NCBI GenBank assembly: GCA_003539755.1
Contig: DPOH01000202.1
Location: 1 to 7,582, forward strand
From: Clostridium sp.
GTDB taxonomy: Bacteria > Bacillota > Clostridia > Clostridiales > Clostridiaceae
Direction: 5' to 3'
Length of the DNA: 7,582 nucleotides
The notes under the pieces are model-generated. The model did not search any database, was not told the DNA's origin, and saw nothing but the letters and a program-made list of their open reading frames with translations. The position numbers and the translations under genes are program-made. Of this stretch, positions 1-6,704 are shown piece by piece; within the stretch, counting starts at the first letter, position 1, and every line of letters begins with the position of its first letter.

Positions 1-33
1 TGACATGCAATACTTTATAAGTATTACACGTCA
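1..33 (-). terminator. Probable terminator stem-loop after the M60 peptidase gene, cut at the window edge
   Basis: In minus-strand RNA the arms UGACGUGUAAUACUU and AAGUAUUGCAUGUCA pair over 15 positions, with two G-U wobbles and an AUA loop. On the plus strand those two pairs would be C/A mismatches, so the hairpin belongs to the peptidase transcript. It begins 50 bases after the stop codon. The U-run expected of an intrinsic terminator would lie beyond base 1, so the call is by position and strand bias. The stem may extend further outside the window. Confidence 0.6.
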
Positions 34-83
34 ATAACATATCCTAAATATTTTATGATACCTTTAACAATAATTCTTCATAA

Positions 84-3000
84 TTATCTAGCATCTAAAA
101 TATTACCTACTCTATTTTTATCTATTCTAATAGTTCTTAAATCATTAGTTTGTCTATAAGCTGTAGTCTTACTTAATGATATTTCTGGTAATTCTTCTGG
201 CACTTCAATTTCAAAAGTATCACTTACCAGTCTTTGGCCACCTTCTAATGCATCAGCAGAATCTGTTCTATATAATTCTGCAAATATCTTTTTATTATCA
301 GCCTTAAATGCTTCTACATATTGCGGCTCAACAAAGTATATCCAATTTCCTTCCGCTATTTCTTCTAAGTTACCATTATCAGGTACATGTGCAAATAGCA
401 ATCCAGTATATTTATCCGCTATATTTTCTTCATTTTGATTTAAAACCAGAGGTACATTAAATGCTGGATTTCCTCTATATTCTCCAGTTATTATTACAGA
501 ACCTTTTGGAATAAACTTATATTCATTTTCTTCTGTTTCTGGATTATCTAATTCATATACATAGTCTTCTTTTAATAATCCAATTCCATTTTTATAATTC
601 CCCTTATCATCAGATACTCCTATTTCAATATTATCTCCTGGAGGTGTTATAAGCTCTAATTCAGCTGCTGAAATCTTCTTAGAATCTAATGCTGTAATTT
701 TTACGTATCTTGCATTATATGAATTTAGCTGCTTGCCACCTGTTACACCTTCTGCATCAAAATAAATAGTTTCTGTAGGTTTTTCAGGATTTACCTCTAA
801 AGTTCCTGTTTTTACAGATGTCCAATTCTGACCATCTTTACTAACTTCAATTTTATATTTCTTAAGTGCACTATCTAAAACACTTGTCTTTCTAAATATT
901 AATCCACTTTCTTGTACTGGAGCAGTATATTTTATACCTACTAAAGTTTTAATTTCATTAGTATCAAGAATTATATATGGATTATTCTTTGGATCCATTT
1001 CTGAATCATAAATAGATGAATTATACTCATTCTTTTCAAGCATTCTTCCTTCATAATATGTATTATCATCATTATCTAAAGCAAATTTAAGATCTTGATT
1101 AGAAGTACATCCATGTATATCATTGCTTTCTTCATTTACACTCACAGTATTCGAAGTAATTTCGCTGCTACTTTTAGCAACACCACCATCATGACGAACC
1201 TTTATGCTTCCAAGTTCAACTTCATTTGTTGCTTTTAAGTTGTAGTCATATGCAACAGCTTTATAATTAACTACTCTATTATTTAAGCTATCAATAGTAT
1301 CTATAAATACAGTTTCACTATTACTTTCATCTCTTGTAATAAATCCACATGGTAATCCATTTCTATAGATTTCATATCCAAGTATCTTATCTTTGCTCTT
1401 ATTAACTGAAAGGTTTATCTTTACTTCTTTTGAGTTAACGTAAGAACCTGCTTTTACTTCATTTCCTTTTTCATCAGCTCCATAAGAAGCACTTAATGTT
1501 GTTCCCTCTTCCATATCTGCCTTACCAGCTAATCTCATCCTTCTAGCTTCATCATTAATATATTGAACAGGTCTTGTTTCTTTTTCAAATTGAGAAACAT
1601 ATTCTATAGTTTTTTCATTTGGAATAATTCCATGAGCAATATAGAAATCGCTTAAGTCCTTTTCTACCACCTTAGAAGTCATTCTTATTAAGTACTGGTC
1701 TCTATCGCCATTAGCTTTTTCTTCCTGACTCATTTCTCTATAAGCTCTATTTAGCTTTGCAAAATAAGAATCATCTGAAATATTACTATCAAAATCTGTA
1801 GAAAGCATTTCATATGTTTCATTATCTTCATATGCTAAATATGGCTGCCATAACATTCCAAGAACAACGCTTCTATTAGTAGAAAGTCCTATTGTATTTG
1901 AAGTAACTTTATTGTATAGCTCCTTCATTGCACCTGAAGTCTGAGGATTATCTTCATTAAGCATTGTATTTGTAATAGATGCAAGTAAGTTATTACTTGT
2001 TTCCGGATACAATCTTTCTGATATATCCATAGCGTGGCCTATTTCATGTCCCATAAGAGTTCCATATAATTTAGCTTCATCTCTATTTATTACATTACCT
2101 TTTTCATCAAATTTGTAAGGTACACCTTGAATGTAAGATGATGCTCCAAATCCTACACCTATATGATGTGATGACGCATATGCAGCTGCCCCCATCATCA
2201 TTCTTTGATACTTAACATTTAATCTTGTTAGAGGAACTTTATGTTTATTGAAATATCCTCTATCCTCATCATCAATTTCACCATTATTACTAAAATCTTG
2301 TACTTCTTCAAATACACCTTTTTTAGCAAAACTCACTTTCATTTCTTGTTCCCATGCTAAAAGCGCATCATAAACTCTATTTACTTCTAATTCTTCATTT
2401 CCATTTAGATTTTCTTCAATTCCTGCAAGAATTTCTGTTGCTGGTAAAGTAAGAGTAAATCTATCACCTTCAATATCTGTTGTATTTAATACGGAAGTTG
2501 TCTTTTCATATGTATATATATTATTTTCTTTATCAGTGGCACTTACTTCATCTGGATATTTTGAAGGTAATTCATTCACATAAGCCTTTAATTCTCTTAT
2601 ATATTTTCTTATTTTTTCTTTTACTTCATCTTTCTTAGTTACATCATTAATAATGTTATTTACATTTAAATGAGGTATTTCCTCTACTCCACTTAAACGT
2701 ATTTTTACATCAGCATTAGTACTTCCCCCTGTAACTCTTGCCATTACCTGACCACCTTTTTCTACATCAGCATTAAAGATAGTAGGTACTTCTATTTCAG
2801 TTACCCCAGGCCTTATAGTTGTAACTCTTGATATATATTGTCCTGGTTGCCCATAGTTTTGAATAAATGTTATATCTACAGTAGTATTTTTATCGCTAGA
2901 CCCCATATAAACTACTATTTTCTCTTTCTTTTCTGCATTTACACCATTAGGTCTTGCAACTGCCCCTAAAGATTGATATGAATTTTCCATTCCAAGAGAT

Positions 3001-6000
3001 GGTCCAACATTATCTGTTCTTATACTTGCATCAAGAGGTTTAATATTTACAGAAACATCTTTATCATCAAATAATTTCTGTGCATTTTCTAATTCCTTTA
3101 ATAAAATATCTCTATCTGGATGATATTCATCACTTCCAACATCTTTAGTATTTACTCTATCAACTAATGTATTTATCTTTTCTTGAGTCACATCATCTTT
3201 TAACTTTAATCTTAATGGATCTGAATATAAATCTTTAATATCATCTTCTATACTGTCATATTCATAGAACATAAGCTCAGAGATAGTCTGCCAACCACCT
3301 CCACCAGTTTCTACTTTTATTTTCTTAGCATTAATTGGAGTTTCAAGCTTCATTTCATGATATTGTTGTCCATTAGAAGTTTTAGTATTAATTGATTCAG
3401 TAATAACTACATTCTTATTTCCTTCTTCATCCCAATATGTAACCTTGACTCTTCCAAACCAGCCACCAAAGCCTTGTTCATAACACTTAGTAAGTATAAT
3501 TTTTCCTATTTTATATTCTTTATCAAATGTTATTTCAGATCCTCTGTTAGCACCGTAATATGCTCCCATATCCCAATCATTACATTTTAATGAAGTAGAA
3601 AAATCACCATCAACAACTGCATATTTTGAATCTACAGTTAATCTAGTGTCATTTACATCCCATCCACCATCTGCATCAGTTTTATTAACAACATCTATAA
3701 TATGTTCTACACCAATCTTATTTTCTGAAGTTGGTTTATTTATTAATTTATATTTATAAATATCAGGTTCCTGCATTGAAACTGTGCTTGCAAGATAAGT
3801 TTGAGACATTTTGCTAGTTCCTAAATGATTTGTTGCTGTAACGCGTACTTCATATGTTGTATTATCTTCTAGCTTATTTACTACATAGCTATGAGAACGA
3901 ACTAAAGTATCTTTATTTGGATTTGTAACTTGACTACTATTTTCTGAGACTATAAGTCTTTCACCATTTTCATCTGTCTCATTTGCCTTAATCCAATTAG
4001 ATTCCCCTACTTTTCTATAATAAATATCAAATTCTCTAGCCTGTCTATGGTCTTCCCAGCTTACTGTAAATGATTTATATCCTGAAACAGTTGTTAAGTT
4101 TCTAGGTTGTTCAGGACTTCTTTGAGGTATTACTTGAATTTCTGTAACTTTTCCTATATCACCTTTGTAATAGCTTTCTATTGGGTTGTAATTGGAATCA
4201 ACATTGTCAGGTTTTCCGTCATATCCCTTATGATCTGAAGTTTCTTCCTCATATCCACTTTCCCACTCACCATTTATAGACTGTATACTTACTCTGTATA
4301 TATCATATGGTTTTATATCTTTGTCTAATATATTTAAGTTAGTTTTATTAGTCTGAAGTTTTTTAGATTTAATTACCTGACCATTTTCATTTAATTTATC
4401 ATATTTAACTTCATAGCTTGTAACGTTTGCCTCTGGTTCCCATGAAATCGTAATTCTTTCGTCATGCATTTCAGTTGATGTTTCTACTGTCTTAATTTCA
4501 GGAATATTCATATCTGGCTTTGGAACTTCTTTATATACATTATTTAAAAACTCAATTTTAGCTATTTGAGATATTGCCTTATTTCCTCTGTTAGCTGTAA
4601 CATTTATTGAAATCTGTTTTACTGCAACCTGCTTTCCTAAATCAATCACAATATCATTTGATGAGCTTCTTTTCTTTCCTTTTGCTCTGCTATCTTCTGA
4701 ATCTTCATAATTTGAATTATCTGCACTAAAATTAACTTGTTGCTCTTCTCCATTTTCATCAATATATGTTATATACCCTTCTTCAGGCGAAGATGCATTC
4801 TCACTTTCTCTTGTTGGAGCTTTTATTACAATTTGCTCCATTTCAATACCAGAATTATTAATTCTCCTTTTAGATGATCCTAATGCTGATTCAAGATCAA
4901 AAGATAAAGTAAGTGGTTTCTCTTTACTTGGAAGCTCAACTTCACCTTCATCATTTTTAAGACCTAATTGAACTACTGAATTATCCTTTAATAATATATC
5001 TTCAATTACTTGTCTTTCAGAACTCCCATTAAAATCAGCATTACTTTCTAATTTTACTTCATCCACATCTATTATCTTATTTGTATTTTCTATTTGTGCT
5101 TTTTCTGCAGACTGTCCTAAATTTTCATATATAACAGATAAATCAGCCACATCTATTTTTCCATCTCTATTTAAATCATATATGTTTAAATCAGACTTTT
5201 TATTTTTACTAACTATCTTATCAAAGACTATTTGATAATCTTCCATATCTATTACACTATCATTATTTACATCTCCACCTAGGAAAGTATTTTTATAGCC
5301 TGTAGACTCTCCTGAAGTACTACCACTTCCAATTTTTACTCTCTTTGAATAGTCTATAATATCAATATCTTCAACATTAATCTCTGAATATCCTGAACCA
5401 GAAACTTTTAAACCATAGACATCTTTTTCAAGATTTTCAAAAGTTACTTTAACGTAATATATACTTTCATTATCCTTATTTATAAGCTCTCTTTTATAAT
5501 TGAATTTTTCTATTTTATATGTTATTCCAAAGTTTAGTTCTTTACTTCTGTTTTTAGTATTTTCATCCATATTAGAATTTTTGTCTTTATCTAAATCTGA
5601 TACTATAATTCCCTTTGATAAATCTAAAACCCCCACCTCTTCATTATCTTTCAATAACTTAATTTGAATATCCAAATTATCATTATCAATCAATGGCATT
5701 GGGAAATTCATATCCACTTCTAGTTTACCTACAGATTTTGCTTCTGATTCGTCTACCTCTTCATCTTGAAAATCAACATCTTCTAATTCTTCTTGCTGTT
5801 CAGCATCTTCTAATACTTCATTATCTTCTATCATCTCTTCATTATCTGTTACTATTTCACTATCTTCAGATGGTTGTTCACCTTCATCTGATGATAAATC
5901 CTCATTTATATCTCCACTTTCATCAACTACTGTATCTTCTTCAGTATTATTCACATCTGATTCTGAATCTTCTTTATTAATGCTGCTATCGTCTTTTGAA

Positions 6001-6335
6001 TCATTTTCATCAGAATCATTATTGATTTCTTCGTTCTCATCATTCTCATTTTTAGTTTCCTCATCTGATGTTTGTTCTTCTGATGAGTCTGAACTTATAT
6101 TATCTTGTTCTGAATTATCGCTAGATGCATTCTCATCTTTAACTTCTTCATTATCTGAAACTCTGTTGTCAGTTTCATTTTCTATTTTTTCTATATTTTC
6201 AATTTCAACACTTACATTTTCATTAACTGCTGAATCATTATTATTTTCTAAAGCTTTTGCTTCACTAGGATTAACTGCTACAAAACTTGTACCTGTTATG
6301 GAAGCAACTAATGTACATGATATTATTTTTTTCAC
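84..6335 (-). CDS. Secreted multidomain M60-family metallopeptidase with dockerin and glycan-binding-type domains
   Basis: This is a complete 2083-residue zinc metallopeptidase of the M60 (enhancin-like) family, most likely an extracellular O-glycopeptidase acting on mucin-type glycoproteins. Order seen: signal peptide 1-28; acidic region 30-199; beta-rich module about 202-338; dockerin 353-408; discoidin-like 420-600; FN3 605-698 and 740-853; discoidin-like 855-1028; helical segment 1031-1092; M60 region 1093-1590 with H1430, E1431, H1434 and E1445; FN3-like 1608-1715; F5/8 type C 1716-1897; beta-rich C-terminal domain 1898-2050; short basic tail. The start is GTG at 6335: an in-frame TAG lies at 6354-6356, a good Shine-Dalgarno site precedes it, and the next Met is residue 168, which would lose the signal peptide. 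No LPxTG motif or C-terminal membrane anchor is present. The family call is firm; substrate and dockerin partner are inferred. The gene appears monocistronic. Confidence 0.95.
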   Translation of the reverse strand: MKKIISCTLVASITGTSFVAVNPSEAKALENNNDSAVNENVSVEIENIEKIENETDNRVSDNEEVKDENASSDNSEQDNISSDSSEEQTSDEETKNENDENEEINNDSDENDSKDDSSINKEDSESDVNNTEEDTVVDESGDINEDLSSDEGEQPSEDSEIVTDNEEMIEDNEVLEDAEQQEELEDVDFQDEEVDESEAKSVGKLEVDMNFPMPLIDNDNLDIQIKLLKDNEEVGVLDLSKGIIVSDLDKDKNSNMDENTKNRSKELNFGITYKIEKFNYKRELINKDNESIYYVKVTFENLEKDVYGLKVSGSGYSEINVEDIDIIDYSKRVKIGSGSTSGESTGYKNTFLGGDVNNDSVIDMEDYQIVFDKIVSKNKKSDLNIYDLNRDGKIDVADLSVIYENLGQSAEKAQIENTNKIIDVDEVKLESNADFNGSSERQVIEDILLKDNSVVQLGLKNDEGEVELPSKEKPLTLSFDLESALGSSKRRINNSGIEMEQIVIKAPTRESENASSPEEGYITYIDENGEEQQVNFSADNSNYEDSEDSRAKGKKRSSSNDIVIDLGKQVAVKQISINVTANRGNKAISQIAKIEFLNNVYKEVPKPDMNIPEIKTVETSTEMHDERITISWEPEANVTSYEVKYDKLNENGQVIKSKKLQTNKTNLNILDKDIKPYDIYRVSIQSINGEWESGYEEETSDHKGYDGKPDNVDSNYNPIESYYKGDIGKVTEIQVIPQRSPEQPRNLTTVSGYKSFTVSWEDHRQAREFDIYYRKVGESNWIKANETDENGERLIVSENSSQVTNPNKDTLVRSHSYVVNKLEDNTTYEVRVTATNHLGTSKMSQTYLASTVSMQEPDIYKYKLINKPTSENKIGVEHIIDVVNKTDADGGWDVNDTRLTVDSKYAVVDGDFSTSLKCNDWDMGAYYGANRGSEITFDKEYKIGKIILTKCYEQGFGGWFGRVKVTYWDEEGNKNVVITESINTKTSNGQQYHEMKLETPINAKKIKVETGGGGWQTISELMFYEYDSIEDDIKDLYSDPLRLKLKDDVTQEKINTLVDRVNTKDVGSDEYHPDRDILLKELENAQKLFDDKDVSVNIKPLDASIRTDNVGPSLGMENSYQSLGAVARPNGVNAEKKEKIVVYMGSSDKNTTVDITFIQNYGQPGQYISRVTTIRPGVTEIEVPTIFNADVEKGGQVMARVTGGSTNADVKIRLSGVEEIPHLNVNNIINDVTKKDEVKEKIRKYIRELKAYVNELPSKYPDEVSATDKENNIYTYEKTTSVLNTTDIEGDRFTLTLPATEILAGIEENLNGNEELEVNRVYDALLAWEQEMKVSFAKKGVFEEVQDFSNNGEIDDEDRGYFNKHKVPLTRLNVKYQRMMMGAAAYASSHHIGVGFGASSYIQGVPYKFDEKGNVINRDEAKLYGTLMGHEIGHAMDISERLYPETSNNLLASITNTMLNEDNPQTSGAMKELYNKVTSNTIGLSTNRSVVLGMLWQPYLAYEDNETYEMLSTDFDSNISDDSYFAKLNRAYREMSQEEKANGDRDQYLIRMTSKVVEKDLSDFYIAHGIIPNEKTIEYVSQFEKETRPVQYINDEARRMRLAGKADMEEGTTLSASYGADEKGNEVKAGSYVNSKEVKINLSVNKSKDKILGYEIYRNGLPCGFITRDESNSETVFIDTIDSLNNRVVNYKAVAYDYNLKATNEVELGSIKVRHDGGVAKSSSEITSNTVSVNEESNDIHGCTSNQDLKFALDNDDNTYYEGRMLEKNEYNSSIYDSEMDPKNNPYIILDTNEIKTLVGIKYTAPVQESGLIFRKTSVLDSALKKYKIEVSKDGQNWTSVKTGTLEVNPEKPTETIYFDAEGVTGGKQLNSYNARYVKITALDSKKISAAELELITPPGDNIEIGVSDDKGNYKNGIGLLKEDYVYELDNPETEENEYKFIPKGSVIITGEYRGNPAFNVPLVLNQNEENIADKYTGLLFAHVPDNGNLEEIAEGNWIYFVEPQYVEAFKADNKKIFAELYRTDSADALEGGQRLVSDTFEIEVPEELPEISLSKTTAYRQTNDLRTIRIDKNRVGNILDAR
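186..1514 (-). other. C-terminal accessory domains of the M60 peptidase (residues 1608-2050)
   Basis: Residues 1608-1715 are FN3/Ig-like, with strands around LGYEIYRNG and VVNYKAVAYD. Residues 1716-1897 form the clearest F5/8 type C domain of the protein: PYIILDTNE, then YKIEVSKDGQNWTSV, then ARYVKITALDSK, with the ending AAELEL. Residues 1898-2050 form a beta-rich domain with GEYRGNPAFNVPL and EGNWIYFVEP. I recall similar segments at the C-terminal side of clostridial M60 proteins but cannot name the family with confidence. The F5/8C domain is probably a CBM32-like carbohydrate binder. Confidence 0.7.
1566..3059 (-). other. Peptidase M60 region with HEIGH zinc site (residues 1093-1590)
   Basis: The N-terminal part (1093-1222) is a beta domain with the GxxxARPNGV and later RPGVTEIEVP strands typical of the non-catalytic half of M60 proteins. 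A helical part follows, then the catalytic core. The zinc motif is H1430-E1431-I-G-H1434. The third ligand is very probably E1445, ten residues further on, within an E-x-x-N-N signature (N1448, N1449) shared with enhancins. The upstream MGAAAYASSHHIG stretch is also family-like. All catalytic residues expected for an active enzyme are present. Confidence 0.92.
3252..5078 (-). other. Discoidin-like, FN3, FN3, discoidin-like array before the catalytic region (residues 420-1028)
   Basis: Residues 420-600 end in a discoidin-like pattern (an IDLGKQ-type strand near 563-569, then ISQIAKIEFLNN). Residues 605-698 and 740-853 are FN3 domains, shown by the SW of strand B (631-632, 759-760), the YEVKY or FDIYYR strand C, and the TYEVRVTATN-type strand F in the second. 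Residues 855-1028 form another discoidin-like domain with exposed aromatics (W921, Y926, Y927, W959, W1015) that could line a sugar-binding face. Such modules commonly position secreted clostridial glycan-active enzymes on host mucins. Ligands are inferred, not read. Confidence 0.7.
5112..5732 (-). other. Beta-rich module plus type I-like dockerin (residues 202-408)
   Basis: Residues 202-338 look like an Ig-like or X-type beta module that ends in alternating hydrophobic strands near 318-336. A Ser/Gly linker follows, then a dockerin. The first calcium loop uses D355, N357, D359, D363 and D366; the second uses D387, N389, D391, D395 and D398. Each loop is followed by a helix (366-377 and 397-406). 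The spacing of ligands 1, 3, 5, 9 and 12 fits the dockerin/EF-hand loop in both halves. Dockerins bind cohesin domains on partner proteins in clostridial multienzyme assemblies. No cohesin is encoded in this window, so the partner is unknown. Confidence 0.85.
5739..6248 (-). other. Acidic low-complexity region of the M60 peptidase (residues 30-199)
   Basis: Straight after the signal peptide come about 170 residues made mostly of Asp, Glu, Asn and Ser. By hand count, residues 31-200 hold about 71 Asp/Glu against only about 7 Lys/Arg, a net charge near -64. There is no exact repeat unit and no Cys. It is predicted to be disordered. It could act as a flexible spacer, a calcium-binding or charge-repulsive coat, or a wall-interacting segment; the sequence does not decide among these. 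Confidence 0.85.
6252..6335 (-). other. Sec signal peptide of the M60 peptidase (residues 1-28)
   Basis: Two lysines follow the initiator, then an uncharged stretch at residues 4-21 and a helix-breaking Asn-Pro, ending in Ala-Lys-Ala at 26-28. That is a good signal peptidase I site (AxA), so the mature protein probably begins at Leu29. Cys7 lies within the hydrophobic core and is not in a lipobox context, so a lipoprotein is unlikely. Confidence 0.85.
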
Positions 6336-6338
6336 TAT

Positions 6339-6349
6339 CTCTTCCCCTT
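6339..6349 (-). promoter_or_regulatory. Shine-Dalgarno site that fixes the GTG start of the M60 peptidase
   Basis: The transcript reads AAGGGGAAGAG here, leaving 8 bases between the last G of GGGG (6344) and the GTG start at 6335-6333. The in-frame TAG at 6354-6356 excludes any start further upstream. The strong purine run explains how a GTG can serve as start of this long gene. Confidence 0.8.
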
Positions 6350-6384
6350 TTACCTATTTTTATGTAATAATAATTATCCTATAT

Positions 6385-6410
6385 ATATTTCGACCTTTTA
6401 TACGAAATAT
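6385..6410 (-). promoter_or_regulatory. Perfect 8-bp inverted repeat in the peptidase leader (possible operator or leader hairpin)
   Basis: The arms ATATTTCG (minus strand 6410-6403) and CGAAATAT (6392-6385) are perfect inverted copies separated by TATAAAAGGT. The spacer carries a TATAAA that could be a -10 hexamer, although no good -35 lies at the right distance. The repeat ends 49 bases before the start codon. It could bind a dimeric regulator or fold in the leader RNA. Arms this long are uncommon by chance, but the region is AT-rich. No known operator consensus is recognised. Confidence 0.4.
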
Positions 6411-6552
6411 TTAGCTTGTTTAATAAAAATCAGTATCTTGTGTTTATTAGTTTTAACACTTTAATTCAATATTTTAAATTTGACTATATATATATTCTTT
6501 ATTTATTCTTTTAAACTCATATTTAATAATAGTTTAGAATATATAATCATCT

Positions 6553-6601
6553 AAAAAGCAAAAAACTCCATTCCATGCAATATACATGAAATGAAGTTTT
6601 T
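6553..6601 (-). terminator. Intrinsic terminator of the right-hand gene
   Basis: In minus-strand RNA the arms AAAAACUUCAUUUCAUG and CAUGGAAUGGAGUUUUU pair over all 17 positions, with two G-U wobbles and a 7-base loop. The descending arm runs into UUUUUUGCUUUUU. On the plus strand the two wobbles become C/A mismatches, so the structure is built for the minus strand. It lies 104 bases after the stop of the upstream gene and before the peptidase leader, separating the two transcripts. Confidence 0.9.
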
Positions 6602-6704
6602 ATTATATTCATTAACTCTATATTTTTATGTCATTAATACAAAATCATCTTCTACTTCCAAGATTATTTTAGAACTTAATTTGTAATAAATCTTAGATTT
6701 AATA

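Larger units (their letters stand above)
6336..6704. other. Intergenic region between the peptidase gene and the upstream gene
   Basis: This 369-base stretch carries no credible coding frame on either strand. Read on the minus strand it contains, in order, about 100 bases of 3' untranslated sequence of the right-hand gene, that gene's terminator (6553-6601), about 140 very AT-rich bases, the inverted repeat at 6385-6410 and the ribosome binding site. The peptidase promoter must lie between 6552 and about 6360. Candidates such as TTGAAT (6469-6464) with TAAACA 17 bases on, or TTTAAA with TATATA 17 bases on near 6515-6485, are too weak in this base composition to call. A small AAATCT-T-AGATTT palindrome lies at 6688-6700. 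Confidence 0.7.

Noticed and set aside
5693..5980. Plus-strand open frame of 95 codons, Leu/His-rich
   Set aside because: It lies fully opposite the acidic and beta-module part of the peptidase gene. Its Leu/His/Tyr bias is what the complement of Asp/Glu/Asn codons gives, and it has no ribosome site.
5739..6248. Simple tandem repeat array suggested by repeated tcatc/ttcat strings
   Set aside because: No fixed period or unit can be aligned. The pattern comes from biased Asp/Glu/Ser codon use in the acidic region.
5980..6414. Plus-strand open frame of 144 codons, Ser/Leu/Phe-rich
   Set aside because: It is a shadow of the hyperacidic region: complements of GAA, GAT and TCA-type codons yield Ser, Phe and Leu. 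It also runs across the Shine-Dalgarno site and leader of the real gene.
6440..6459. GTGTT/AACAC inverted repeat, reminiscent of a Rex (redox repressor) site
   Set aside because: The arms are only 5 bp and the half-sites (TGTTAA and TAAACA) are 6 bases apart. The clostridial Rex consensus has TTGTTAA and TTAACAA 4 bases apart. Probably chance in AT-rich DNA.
6480..6497. TTGACT followed by alternating AT, looking like a plus-strand promoter
   Set aside because: No -10 hexamer lies at the right spacing and there is no plus-strand gene to drive. Such matches are expected in sequence this AT-rich.
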